A DNA stretch of 64,000 nt from Thermoplasmata archaeon (lineage in GTDB: Archaea > Thermoplasmatota > Thermoplasmata > Thermoplasmatales > GCA-001856825), in contig JAJZYT010000006.1 of NCBI GenBank assembly GCA_021797915.1, forward strand, positions 17,513-81,512, in the 5' to 3' direction. The notes below the pieces were generated by a model. The model did not search any database and was not told where the DNA came from. It saw only the letters and a program-made list of their open reading frames with translations. This document shows, in pieces, positions 8,495 to 18,079 of the stretch. The number at the start of each line of letters is the position of its first letter. Position 1 is the stretch's first letter. A program made the position numbers and the translations under genes.

Positions 8495-11400
8495 TCACTT
8501 GTATTTCTTGGGTATCATCTGCTCGTACCATTTCTCAGTGACCTCATCGCTCTCAGGTCTCTCCAGTTTGATATTGATTGACTGAAGGTATTTCGAAATC
8601 CTCTTCTTCGTTTCATCCCTGAGTTCGGTAGTAATGGAGAGCTTGTTTCCTGATCTCTTCCCTTTGAAGAATATAGGATCGTACCCGTCCCTTAGAAGGA
8701 CCATCTTTCCCTGCGGTTTCCATCCGAGTATCAGGGAAACGTGCTCCATAGGGAGTGTCCTTGGCAATAACACAACATCCTCACTTCTTGTCGGAGGGGA
8801 GAAGCTCTCGTGCTTCCAGGTGTACATTATCTCGTCCCTGGATTTTAGTGGAAGAATTCTCTGGAATTTCCCCTGTTCCATCCCCGTTGAGAGGTAGCTC
8901 GAGATGTAATTTCCGTTCATTGATTGGCCAAGGATATTGGACAGTATCCTTCCATTGAATATACCTAGTTCTTTTGATATTCTGTCCATTGCGGATTCGC
9001 TGTTGTCAAGAATCTGGGTGAGTTGATACCTACCTTTGTTGTCTTTGTATACTATGCACTTTTTCAACATTTCATTCAGGTAGTTCAGTGTTTGATTTAT
9101 CGTAAAACAGGACCGTTCAACAATTGCTTCCCTTGAGAGAGTAGGCATTTTTCTTATAATCTCGTAGAGCTTCTTTGCATTGTCGCTGAGGGAGTTGTAC
9201 TTAATCGAAGCAAGAAGTGCAACGTTCTCCTTGCTGAGATAGCCCTGGGAGCCGTCGACCAGGTAACCTTGAACTGCCAGGTTGCTCATCACCAACTTTT
9301 CGAGATCTATGCTTCTGTCACTCTTCATCATGAGCTCAAAATTCCCCTTGTAGCCAAGTATTGAATCCAAAGCAACGACCGGATCCGAGTGCTTGTATCC
9401 ATTTGTAAAGTGATGCTTCTTCACGAGGTAATGAATCATCTGCTCCTCGTCCATGGACAGGTCGTCAACGGTCGTTCCATTTACCATGAAATTTCTTACC
9501 ATTGAGTAACCAATAATATCCATCTGTTCTTTTTCTGGTATCGGAAATGGAATTCTCCTGATCACCAGAGAATCGAATTTTTCTATCTTTGAAATTTCAT
9601 TGACAACTTCCATTACCTGTTCAAAATTACCCGCATAATCTCCAGTGATTTCGAAAATCTCCAGGATGCCGTTCTCTGTTGCGGTCTCAATACCCAGACG
9701 AACAGCCCCGTCCTCAAGAAGGAAGAAAGTCATTCCTTCCCCTGTTTCACCCTCGATCCTCTCCCTGTTCATGAGGAAGAGCGGGTCCCTTGTGCTTATG
9801 ACTGCCTTCTGTTTTGAAAACGCCAGATCGGTGTACAGGTATGTAGAGTGGCCACTGACCATCTTCTTGACGTTCAACTTTCCTATGTATTTTCTCACCA
9901 GCACCCCGAAGGTCTGAACGATTTCTTCGATGCTGATCGGGCCGTAGGTTGAGATGAATTTCTCGAGGAGTTCTACAGGTTCCTGTGGTTCCACCTTTAC
10001 GTTCACCGGTTTACCACCCTTCAGAACAACGTAGTTGTTCTTCATCAGTTTCTCGAAAGTGGTCTCCTCGATGTCCTCCACTCCGTACCCTCCCTTCTTT
10101 ATCTGATCTGTGACGTATTTGTCCTCTCTGCTGAGCTCTTCAATCCTGTTGAGTGAGACCATCTGTGGCAGGTACTTTTCGTCGAAGAACCCCTTTATCG
10201 GCCCTGCAAAATGACCCCAAACTATGCCCTTTGAATTAATTTCCTCAGTTGAGTACCCTCTAACAGCCAGTGAATTTTCTGAGCTGGCAACGAGGTAACT
10301 ATCAAAATAACTCTCACCCCTTCTCTCCAAAGACCTGTTCAACCTAATGCGTCCTATTTCTACCTCGTCTGTCGATCGTAATTTCTTCAGATCTTCTGAC
10401 AGAATGTATTGCCTGTCGACCTTCGGGAAGAATCGCCCTGAAACGATCACTTTCTTGGTGGTCTGATCTTCGATAACTTCCTCAAGTTCGTTCATTTGGC
10501 CTATTCTGTCTACGATCTCGTTGAAGGTGAGAGGCCCGTTTTGCCACAACAACCAGAGCACTACTCTCTTCACAGATTCCACCTTCTCTGCCGTGTCGAC
10601 TTTTCTGTTGTACCACTTCACCCTGTTCCCGTGTCTCAGGAAATAAGCGGTGTATGCTCTTTCCATCTTTCTAAGGACAATGAGCGCAGCCCCTGGATCG
10701 AGGTTGTTGTTCTTGGCGATCAAATTCGTGCTTTCTCCATCTTTGAAATCTAACTTATCCTCGCTCTCCTGCTTGAAGACTGATGCGAGATATGGTACGT
10801 TTTCCTTGAGCGTGTAGGTTGTTTTTCCCGTGAAAACGGGTACAATTTCCCCACTTGTAAGGTATTCGGAAACTGTCTTGAAGTAGTCTTCTGGAACATC
10901 CACTTTCTTGAGAGGTGAAAAGGAAACGGTCGAATAGATGTCAGCAAATCCGGCCTTGCGGAGGAATTCAATGATTCCGTTATTAGAGTCCATCAGCTGC
11001 TTTGATTCCTGGTAATTCATCAGAGATTCTATGTCCACTTCGGAGCTCCCTTCCAATCCCATCTTTGCAAGGAGAGCTTCCTGCAATTCCCGGATAATTG
11101 CACTCTTGTCCTCCATTAGCACCACATCGGTGATACCGGTGGATATTATGCCGAAACCAAACGGGCTGGGGTATCTGGTGTAATCCCTCGAAGCGACCTT
11201 TATGTCGCCGTCCCTGATGGAAGTTAGGATCTTCTCAGAGTTTCCGAGGTCCATGACTATGCCTTCTATTTCGCGGAACGTTTCCTCTATTATCGGGAAA
11301 TTTTCCATTGAAAAGAGTATGTTGAGAACCTTTTCACTTCTGAGCTGCTGTCTGGCCACAGAGACTTCTCTACCTCTGTATCTTCTAAGAACCATGAAGG

Positions 11401-13591
11401 AACGTGTGGCGCAGTGCCTGAATCGCTGCTTGAATAGTTCGGTGGACTTGACCGCATTTCTCAGGGAGCCTCCAATTTTTATCGTTTGCAACAGGTCCTG
11501 TATTTTCGTAACTTCGACCTTCCGGTTAAAGGTCAGCATGAAACCATCATCCGTGAGAGATATCCTAGAATTCACGGAGAAATTCCTTGAGATGTTGAAC
11601 GCAATTATCCTGCTGAGTGCGTCGTTCACCCTCCTCCCATAAGCGAAGTGGAAAATGACTGAAAACTGTCCGGCCTTGTCAATATACCCTTCGATCAACA
11701 AACTATCGTGAGTGGGGACGCCGTAGTCCATCTGGTTTGTGATGTATGAAATGACACTCCTGACACTGTTCTCATCAGCCGCATATTCATTCTTGAGAAA
11801 TTCCTCAGCGGTTCCGTTCTTCATTCTTTCTTCAAGATTCTTTCGGAATTTTCCAACTTCAATTGAAAGGTCAAAAGTTCTGGGGAGCATCTCTCCTACC
11901 CAGGATGGTACGGTCGGTTTCCTTCCAGAGGCGTCCTTTATGAAAACTTTATTCCCCCTCATTCGGAGGAATTCATATGTTCTGGCACCTAGGACGAATA
12001 TGTCCCCCCTGTGAAGTTTCTCAACGAACTTCTCAGACAGAGATCCAAGGTGCCTGTTATCGACTGAGAACGCGTCGTAATCAGCTTCCTCCGGAATCGT
12101 ACCTGCATTTGTGAAATATATGAGTCGAGTGCTCTTCTTCCTCCCGAAGGTGTGTTCCTTCTTGTCCCACCATATCTTGGAATAAACATTACCCTCCTCA
12201 AATCCTCCGGAGAGATAATTGAGCACGTTTAGAAAATCGCTTTCACTAAGATCCTTGTAACAGTATGTTCTCCTGACAACGTCCAGAGCCTCGCTTTCGT
12301 TCCATTTCTTCTCAAGCGATATCCCTGCAACGAACTGGCTCAGGACATCCAGCGAATACTTCGGAATCGCTATTCGATCAAGCTTCTTCAGCTTGGCTTC
12401 CTTGACCAGGACAAGTGACTCCACTAGGTCATCTATATCCATTGGAATGATCCTGCCCTTTGCAGTAGCGAAAACTGAGTGACCGGACCTACCAACCCTC
12501 TGAAGACCTTTTGCGATACCCTTCGGAGAACCAACCTGAACCACCAGGTCAATACTTCCTATGTCTATACCAAGTTCCAGTGAAGTAGATGAGACTGCAC
12601 ATTTTAGCTCGCCCTTCTTTAGTCTTTCCTCGACGTTGAAACGTGACTCTTTTGACAAGCTCGAGTGGTGGGCCTCAAGGTCAAGTATACCTCTTTCTAT
12701 CAGTTTCGATGATACCCTTTCAGCTCCGCTTCTAGTGTTCGTGAAAACTAAGGTGGTGGTGTGTTCTTTGACCATGGCTTCGATTATGTCGTACGTCCTC
12801 TCGTTTATCTGCTCCTGAGGAGCCGAAAAGAGGTCTGAGACGGGGCAGACCACTCTCATATCCAGATTCTTGTTGGATTCGGCTTCAACAATGTACACAT
12901 CCAACTTGTCGACATTCCCGACCAAGAAACTTGCAATTTCATCTATGGGTTCGGTGGTTGCAGAAAGCCCTATTCTAGTCATGGTACCGGTTGTGTGTTG
13001 AAGGAATTCAATTATCAGACTAAGTAGCTCTCCTCTCTTGTTGGATGCGAGATCGTGGATTTCGTCGACGATCAGGAATTCAACTCTCCTGAATTTCTCC
13101 TTGAACTTCGGAGAAAACAGTGCAAGCGCAAGTGACTCGGGAGTCGTTATGAAGATGTGTGGAGGTGTCTTGTTCATCTTTTGCCTGACATATTGGCTGG
13201 TATCGCCTGACCTCACTCCGACTCTGATCTTCGGTATGTGGATCCCTTTGCCCTCTGCGAGCTGCCTTATCTCTTCCAGGGGAACTTCCAGGTTTCTGTG
13301 AATGTCATTAGCAAGTGCCTTGAGAGGTGAAACGTATACGCAATAGATCTTATCCTCGAGCTTTCCTTCCTTCGCAAGAAGAAAAAGTTCGTTTATTGTA
13401 ACAAGAAAACCGGAGAGGGTTTTCCCCGTTCCAGTTGGTGAAGAAATTAGTACATTCTTTCTCTGATGAATTAGAGGAATCCCAATCTTCTGTGCGGTAG
13501 TGGCATCGTTGTATTTAGAAGTGAACCACTCCAGCACCAAGGGATCAAGATATTGTTCCAGATTGTACTCATTATTACCTCTTATTATCAT
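8495..13591 (-). CDS. lhr: Very large Lhr-type superfamily 2 helicase
   Basis: An ATP-dependent DNA helicase of the Lhr group. The N-terminal core has SSPTGTGKT (50-58), VSPLKALAND (88-96), DEIHD (176-180), GLSATTEPIDEIA (208-220), SLELGIDIGSIDLV (337-350) and QRVGRSGH (364-371), followed by the Lhr winged-helix/beta-barrel region. The total is 1698 residues, about twice the usual length of an archaeal Lhr core protein. The part after about residue 900 has no helicase motif and looks like a string of winged-helix units, as in the long bacterial Lhr proteins. The family is linked to DNA repair. It is transcribed from a box A near 13627 (GTTTTTATAGGT) as a single gene, convergent with purE. Confidence 0.92.
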   Translation of the reverse strand: MIIRGNNEYNLEQYLDPLVLEWFTSKYNDATTAQKIGIPLIHQRKNVLISSPTGTGKTLSGFLVTINELFLLAKEGKLEDKIYCVYVSPLKALANDIHRNLEVPLEEIRQLAEGKGIHIPKIRVGVRSGDTSQYVRQKMNKTPPHIFITTPESLALALFSPKFKEKFRRVEFLIVDEIHDLASNKRGELLSLIIEFLQHTTGTMTRIGLSATTEPIDEIASFLVGNVDKLDVYIVEAESNKNLDMRVVCPVSDLFSAPQEQINERTYDIIEAMVKEHTTTLVFTNTRSGAERVSSKLIERGILDLEAHHSSLSKESRFNVEERLKKGELKCAVSSTSLELGIDIGSIDLVVQVGSPKGIAKGLQRVGRSGHSVFATAKGRIIPMDIDDLVESLVLVKEAKLKKLDRIAIPKYSLDVLSQFVAGISLEKKWNESEALDVVRRTYCYKDLSESDFLNVLNYLSGGFEEGNVYSKIWWDKKEHTFGRKKSTRLIYFTNAGTIPEEADYDAFSVDNRHLGSLSEKFVEKLHRGDIFVLGARTYEFLRMRGNKVFIKDASGRKPTVPSWVGEMLPRTFDLSIEVGKFRKNLEERMKNGTAEEFLKNEYAADENSVRSVISYITNQMDYGVPTHDSLLIEGYIDKAGQFSVIFHFAYGRRVNDALSRIIAFNISRNFSVNSRISLTDDGFMLTFNRKVEVTKIQDLLQTIKIGGSLRNAVKSTELFKQRFRHCATRSFMVLRRYRGREVSVARQQLRSEKVLNILFSMENFPIIEETFREIEGIVMDLGNSEKILTSIRDGDIKVASRDYTRYPSPFGFGIISTGITDVVLMEDKSAIIRELQEALLAKMGLEGSSEVDIESLMNYQESKQLMDSNNGIIEFLRKAGFADIYSTVSFSPLKKVDVPEDYFKTVSEYLTSGEIVPVFTGKTTYTLKENVPYLASVFKQESEDKLDFKDGESTNLIAKNNNLDPGAALIVLRKMERAYTAYFLRHGNRVKWYNRKVDTAEKVESVKRVVLWLLWQNGPLTFNEIVDRIGQMNELEEVIEDQTTKKVIVSGRFFPKVDRQYILSEDLKKLRSTDEVEIGRIRLNRSLERRGESYFDSYLVASSENSLAVRGYSTEEINSKGIVWGHFAGPIKGFFDEKYLPQMVSLNRIEELSREDKYVTDQIKKGGYGVEDIEETTFEKLMKNNYVVLKGGKPVNVKVEPQEPVELLEKFISTYGPISIEEIVQTFGVLVRKYIGKLNVKKMVSGHSTYLYTDLAFSKQKAVISTRDPLFLMNRERIEGETGEGMTFFLLEDGAVRLGIETATENGILEIFEITGDYAGNFEQVMEVVNEISKIEKFDSLVIRRIPFPIPEKEQMDIIGYSMVRNFMVNGTTVDDLSMDEEQMIHYLVKKHHFTNGYKHSDPVVALDSILGYKGNFELMMKSDRSIDLEKLVMSNLAVQGYLVDGSQGYLSKENVALLASIKYNSLSDNAKKLYEIIRKMPTLSREAIVERSCFTINQTLNYLNEMLKKCIVYKDNKGRYQLTQILDNSESAMDRISKELGIFNGRILSNILGQSMNGNYISSYLSTGMEQGKFQRILPLKSRDEIMYTWKHESFSPPTRSEDVVLLPRTLPMEHVSLILGWKPQGKMVLLRDGYDPIFFKGKRSGNKLSITTELRDETKKRISKYLQSINIKLERPESDEVTEKWYEQMIPKKYK

Positions 13592-13737
13592 TTAAATTCC
13601 TGCGTAGTGGGAAAGGTATGTTGAAAACCTATAAAAACATGTGGAACCACTTTCCAAAACAATAGTGAACCAGATCTCTGATTATTGTTACGAGATTGAG
13701 GACAGAACCAGTTTATTTTAGAATTACTAGATGCATT

Positions 13738-14408
13738 ATGGATTCTCAGTTGTTGATGAAGGTTGAGGATTATTTCACCGGAAAGTTGGTTGGACAAGAG
13801 AAGTCGTTTTCTGATGCCCTCGAGCGACAGGAGAGAGAGGGTTTCCCCTTTATCAACGTCCTACCAACTCTGGGAAAGCTGCTTTTCCTGCTTGTCAAGT
13901 TGATCAAGGAAAGGATTGTACTGGAAATCGGCACTCTTGGAGATTACGGTTCACTATGGCTTGCCAAGGCATTCCCCGAAGGGATGCAAAGTTACGAGCC
14001 TGGAAACTGACGGGAGACACGCTGAAGTTTCAATGGAGAATACTCGGAATGCTGGACTTGAGGAAAAGGTGCAGATTCTGATTGGAGGTGCAGAAGATAC
14101 CCTGTCCAATTTGTCTCAAAAACAGGTGAGTACATTCGATCTTGTCTTCATAGATTCTGACAAAGAAAGGAATCCGGTTTATTTCAAATGGACTGTAAAC
14201 CACTCCCACCCCTGCTCAATCCTTGTGGTAGACAATCTGGTAAGAGATGGGTAGTGGTTGAAGGCAGCGATGGTGATCTATCAGTAAGGGGAACCAGACA
14301 GCTGGGGGGGAACTAGTCACCAAAGATCAGAGAGTGGAATCCACTGCTATACAGACTGTTAGTGGCAAAGGGTATGATGGTTTTATGGTCGTGAGAGTCA
14401 AGGGTTAG
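13738..14408 (+). pseudogene. Decayed class I O-methyltransferase (three frameshifts)
   Basis: A SAM-dependent O-methyltransferase of the catechol/caffeoyl-CoA type in pieces. The first frame (from ATG 13738) carries the N-terminal helices and the SAM motif VLEIGTLGDYGSLWLA. Near 13990-14010 the reading shifts to a second frame with SLETDGRHAEVSMENTRNAG, FDLVFIDSDKER and ILVVDNLVRDG. That frame stops at 14252; homology continues in the first frame (VVEGSDGDLSVRGTRQ) and again shifts at a run of seven G (14304-14310) into ESTAIQTVSGKGYDGFMVVRV, ending at TAG 14406-14408. Three shifts point to a real pseudogene; the G run alone could be a sequencing error. Confidence 0.85.
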
Positions 14409-14432
14409 TCAGGAAATTCTCTATTTGACAGT

Positions 14433-14759
14433 TCAGAAATTATCAATGTGGAAGAGGGCCATTTTTTCAAGCAGTTCCTCTATAGAGTCCACATTCCAGA
14501 ACTTCTTTTTAGAAGAGTTGACATCTATTTCAGGAACTCTCCCTGGATTCTCTGAAAACTCCACTTTGATTATTTTTCCTGAATACTTCTTGATTCCGAT
14601 TATCTCAAACCCCTTGTAAACCTGCCTCTGGAGAGATAGGTAGAGAAGTATTTCGTTCCAGAGTGATTTGCTGATCATCCTCTGGTTCTCAAAATTCTCC
14701 CTTGCATATTTCATCGCGACGTTCAGGTGTATATTGCCCAGAATCCTGTCCTCCCTCAC
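14433..14759 (-). CDS. Conserved-looking hypothetical protein, 108 residues
   Basis: I do not recognise this protein. It is a soluble, mixed alpha/beta, near-neutral protein: an N-terminal helical region (about 10-55, with KYARENFENQRMISKSLWNEIL), a short beta segment FEIIGIKKYSGKIIKVEFSE (about 60-75) and a C-terminal helix ELLEKMALFHI. There is no signal peptide or membrane segment. It starts with ATG, lies 67 bases downstream of lon on the same strand, and is convergent with the decayed methyltransferase. It could be a small partner of lon or independent. Confidence 0.6.
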   Translation of the reverse strand: MREDRILGNIHLNVAMKYARENFENQRMISKSLWNEILLYLSLQRQVYKGFEIIGIKKYSGKIIKVEFSENPGRVPEIDVNSSKKKFWNVDSIEELLEKMALFHIDNF

Positions 14760-14826
14760 TAGGGAGCAATTGTCGAAACTGTCTGGACCAACTTCACTAA
14801 AGGAATCTAAAAAATAATAGGTGAGA

Positions 14827-16764
14827 TCAACTGGGATTGATCAACACCTGTCCCTTAGAGACCGCTAAATCAAACTTAGAAAGCAACGAATTCTTAGACT
14901 TAGTTGAAGCTAACACGAGGTTCAGCACATCGCTAATAGTCTTTACTACGTGAATCTGTATCTTGGCCTTCTGCGTCTCTTCTAGAACTATATCGCCCCT
15001 GTTGCTCTCTGGAACAATGACGTTCTTGAATCCAGCTTCTATTGCTGCCTCAACTTTTGCAGTCACCCCTCCAACGGGAAGGACCTGCCCTCTGATTGAA
15101 AGAGAACCGGTCATTGCGAACGACTGGTCAACGGGAATTCCTTCCATCGCTGACACTACTGCGGTTGCTATTGTGATGCTTGCGGAATCACCCTCTACTC
15201 CCTCGTAACTGCCTATAAATTGAATGTGCACATCGTGGTTCGCTATGTCCTGGCCGGTATATTTCTTGATGACAGCAGAAACGTTCTGGACAGCTTCCTT
15301 TGCGATATCGCCAAGTTTTCCGGTTGCAATTACTTTACCGCTTTCCTTTTCCTGAGCAGGTGTCACTTCAGCCGCCACTGGCATCACGATGCCGGAATAC
15401 TCAGCCATGCCAGAGCCGGCACTAAAAACAGCAAGGCCATTCACAATTCCTATAGAATATCCTTCGTTGGTGAAGGTGTTGTAGTTCTTGTAGGCCTCTA
15501 TGTGCTTGTCCGCGATCTGTTGTTCGAGCGGCCTTGCCTTCAGTTTGGCCTTGATGACGTGCTCGGCGCTGACGACCGCTGCCGCAGACTGTACGGCTAG
15601 ATCTCCTGCGATTCTTATTAGGCCACCCATTTCCCTTAACCTGAGTGTGATTTTTCCTTTCCTTCCAGCTCTCTTCTGAGCTTCCCTTATGACCTCTGCT
15701 ATTGCGGTATAATCGAATGCTGGAATCTTCTTGTCTTTCAATACTTCCTGACCAACGAACCGCATCACTCTCTCCCTGTTTTCTTCAGTGTCGTCCATCA
15801 TGGTGTTCATATATACTTCGTAGCCGTATCCTCTTATTCTAGACCTGAGCGCAGGGTGCATGCCTTGAAGCGCATCGAGGTTTCCTGACGCGACCAAAAT
15901 GAAGTCACACGGCACCATTTCCGTCTGTACGAGCGCTCCGGCAGATCTCTCACTCTGACCGGAAATGGTGTATTTCTTCTCTTGCATTGCAGTAAGAAGG
16001 CTCTGCTGACTCTCCATCCTTAGAGTGTTGATTTCGTCTATGAAAAGGACTCCCTTGTTTGATTTGTGGATATTTCCAGCTTCCACTCTAAGGTGAGCTG
16101 GTGTCTCAAGACCCCCAGACTGGAACGGATCGTGCCTCACGTCTCCAAGAAGTGCTCCTGCCTGAGCTCCCGTGGAGTCCACGAAAGGAGCCTTATCGTC
16201 CTTGTCGTGACCCACTAGCAGCTTTGGCACTAGAGTCTTGTCTTCCCTTGACACAGGTCCCATATTAAGAGCAATATAGAGAAATGCAGCTGCCATAATT
16301 GCGAGGAAAATTGGGGTCGAGTCAATCGTGTGGCTGCTGGGATAGTTAATGAATGCAAATATGAGACCGATTACGACTATGAAAATCACCAGGATCCTGA
16401 CACTCCTCTGTTTCTCGGTCTTCTCCTGATCTGACCTCTTCTGGTAGTCCTTGGTGATTTCTTTGCCCTTCCCCGCCGGTACGGTCACTATCTTGGGACG
16501 ATTTGCATCTTCTGGATTATGAAATACCAGGATATCTTCCAGCTCTTCCTTTGGAATGAAATCTGTCATGGATTGAGCCAGCATAGACTTCCCTGTTCCC
16601 GGTTCTCCTATCAAAATGACGTGCCTCTTCTGCTTAGCTGCTCTCTTAATGACTTCGACACCTTGATCCTGACCTATGACCTGGTCAACCAATCTCTCAG
16701 GTATCTTGATGTCATTTGTAGTGTTGACACCCTTAGACTTTATCCATTCTGATAATTCGTCCAT
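14827..16764 (-). CDS. lonB: LonB: membrane-anchored ATP-dependent Lon protease
   Basis: An archaeal LonB of 645 residues. The AAA+ domain has Walker A GEPGTGKS (53-60) and Walker B FIDEIN (241-246). Between them lie two transmembrane helices (about 122-140 and 151-168), the insertion that anchors archaeal Lon to the cytoplasmic membrane. The protease domain has the catalytic Ser527 in EGDSAS and Lys570 in GGVTAK, 43 residues apart as expected for the Ser-Lys dyad. It degrades unfolded and regulatory proteins and complements the proteasome encoded at 5109. It is divergent from folD. Confidence 0.96.
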   Translation of the reverse strand: MDELSEWIKSKGVNTTNDIKIPERLVDQVIGQDQGVEVIKRAAKQKRHVILIGEPGTGKSMLAQSMTDFIPKEELEDILVFHNPEDANRPKIVTVPAGKGKEITKDYQKRSDQEKTEKQRSVRILVIFIVVIGLIFAFINYPSSHTIDSTPIFLAIMAAAFLYIALNMGPVSREDKTLVPKLLVGHDKDDKAPFVDSTGAQAGALLGDVRHDPFQSGGLETPAHLRVEAGNIHKSNKGVLFIDEINTLRMESQQSLLTAMQEKKYTISGQSERSAGALVQTEMVPCDFILVASGNLDALQGMHPALRSRIRGYGYEVYMNTMMDDTEENRERVMRFVGQEVLKDKKIPAFDYTAIAEVIREAQKRAGRKGKITLRLREMGGLIRIAGDLAVQSAAAVVSAEHVIKAKLKARPLEQQIADKHIEAYKNYNTFTNEGYSIGIVNGLAVFSAGSGMAEYSGIVMPVAAEVTPAQEKESGKVIATGKLGDIAKEAVQNVSAVIKKYTGQDIANHDVHIQFIGSYEGVEGDSASITIATAVVSAMEGIPVDQSFAMTGSLSIRGQVLPVGGVTAKVEAAIEAGFKNVIVPESNRGDIVLEETQKAKIQIHVVKTISDVLNLVLASTKSKNSLLSKFDLAVSKGQVLINPS

Positions 16765-16862
16765 TCGGTGGTCAAGTGAAAATCCCTAATTAAGCGTTTT
16801 GTTGTTGAAGCTGCATTTCATCCTTTCGGATGAACTTTAATCCTCAAAGCACATCCTCCCTT

Positions 16863-17669
16863 ATGATCTTGGAAGGCAGACCTATTGCCAAAGAAATGCT
16901 CCAAGAAGTTAGAGAGGGTGTTTCCGAATTCGGAAAGATCACCACGGCCTCGGTCGCTTATGAGGAAGATCAGGAATCAATAATATATTTCAACAATATC
17001 AAGAAGAATGCCGAAAGAGTAGGAATGAACTTCACCCCCCTTGTGATCAAGGGAGAGGAATTGTTGGGGACGATAGAGAGGCTCAATACCGATTCGACCT
17101 TAGATGCGGTAATCATCGGAAGACCATTCCCTAAGGGCATTTCCAACGAAATGGTCTCGGAGGCACTGGATCCGGACAAGGATGTCGACTGCGTAACGTA
17201 TCAGAATCTTGGACGGCTTTATTTTGGCCTAGAAAGAATAGCCCCTGCAACGCCAAAGGCTTCCCTCGACATCCTGAAACATTATGGTGTTGATTTGAAG
17301 GGAAAGAAGGTACTGGTAATAAACAGGTCAGTGACTGTCGGCAGACCACTGTCTCAGATGCTTTTGAACAGGGACGCTACCGTAACAGTAGCGCACAGCA
17401 AGACCCAGAACATGGAGGAGTTGATAGAAGAAAATGAGGTTGTATTCCTTGCTGTGGCAAGGGCGGGATACCTGAAGGCGTCCACTATAAAGTCGAAGAA
17501 GACTGTGGTGGATATCGGGATTAACGTGGTAAATGGAAAGGTTAGAGGCGACTTCGAACTTGATGGAGAAAATGAACTGGTGGACTACACCCCTGTACCG
17601 GGGGGAGTCGGGACAGTTACAAGCGTCGAAATACTGAAAAATGCATTGGAACTAGTAAAGTCCAGATAA
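16863..17669 (+). CDS. folD: FolD-like methylenetetrahydrofolate dehydrogenase, cyclohydrolase residues altered
   Basis: A FolD-family protein of folate one-carbon metabolism. From the ATG at 16863 (MILEGRPIAKEM, the family N-terminus) it has 268 residues; an ATG at 16830 would add 11. The NAD(P)-binding half has VINRSVTVGRPLSQMLL and the C-terminal VDYTPVPGGVGTVT is intact. In the catalytic helix the motif S-x-x-Y is present (Ser39, Tyr42), but the lysine expected four residues after the Tyr is Ile46, and the glutamine of the usual VQLPLP motif is Gly86 (IIGRPFP). The Asp motif KDVD (106-109) remains. Dehydrogenase activity is likely; cyclohydrolase activity is doubtful. Serine hydroxymethyltransferase at 46280 would supply methylene-folate. 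Confidence 0.9.
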   Translation: MILEGRPIAKEMLQEVREGVSEFGKITTASVAYEEDQESIIYFNNIKKNAERVGMNFTPLVIKGEELLGTIERLNTDSTLDAVIIGRPFPKGISNEMVSEALDPDKDVDCVTYQNLGRLYFGLERIAPATPKASLDILKHYGVDLKGKKVLVINRSVTVGRPLSQMLLNRDATVTVAHSKTQNMEELIEENEVVFLAVARAGYLKASTIKSKKTVVDIGINVVNGKVRGDFELDGENELVDYTPVPGGVGTVTSVEILKNALELVKSR

Positions 17670-17670
17670 C

Positions 17671-17680
17671 ATTTATTAAT
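17671..17680 (+). promoter_or_regulatory. Probable box A promoter of the L18e-L13-S9-RpoN operon
   Basis: ATTTATTAAT lies 37-46 bases before the L18e ATG. A ribosome-binding AGGTG (17704-17708) follows. The predicted transcript covers L18e, L13, S9, RpoN and possibly the tRNA-Pro. Confidence 0.55.
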
Positions 17681-17716
17681 AGTTATATCATACCTTCCGA
17701 CCCAGGTGCTTAACAA

Positions 17717-18073
17717 ATGGGTGTAAACGAAAAGGATGAAAGGGAAAAACTTGCGTTAGAGATGAAGAAGACTGCCTTAGATAACGATTCAAGATTCTGG
17801 GGCGATGTGGCGACTAGGATCAGAAAGTCGAAAGACAATCTGGTCGAGGTAAATGTTGGAAAGATTTCACGTTTCGCTGCCACAGACGAGACCGTTGTAG
17901 TTCCTGGAGTAGTACTGGGTTCGGGAAGAATCGAGGAACCCGTAAAGGTGGCTGCACTGTACTTCTCAAAGTCTGCAAGGTCCAAGATAGAAGAGGCAGG
18001 CGGAAAGGCTATTACACTCAGAGAATTGATGAGCGAGAATTCAAAAGGCACCAAAGTAAAGATAATAGGGTGA
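17717..18073 (+). CDS. rpl18e: Large ribosomal subunit protein L18e
   Basis: A 118-residue archaeal/eukaryotic L18e (L15-fold). Family signs are FWGDVATRIRKSKDNLVEVNVGKISRF in the first half (about 27-53), the VVVPGVVLGSGRI loop and the C-terminal AGGKAITLRELM. It opens the classical archaeal cluster L18e-L13-S9-RpoN. Its stop TGA is immediately followed by the disturbed start of L13. Confidence 0.95.
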   Translation: MGVNEKDEREKLALEMKKTALDNDSRFWGDVATRIRKSKDNLVEVNVGKISRFAATDETVVVPGVVLGSGRIEEPVKVAALYFSKSARSKIEEAGGKAITLRELMSENSKGTKVKIIG

Positions 18074-18079
18074 TGTGAA

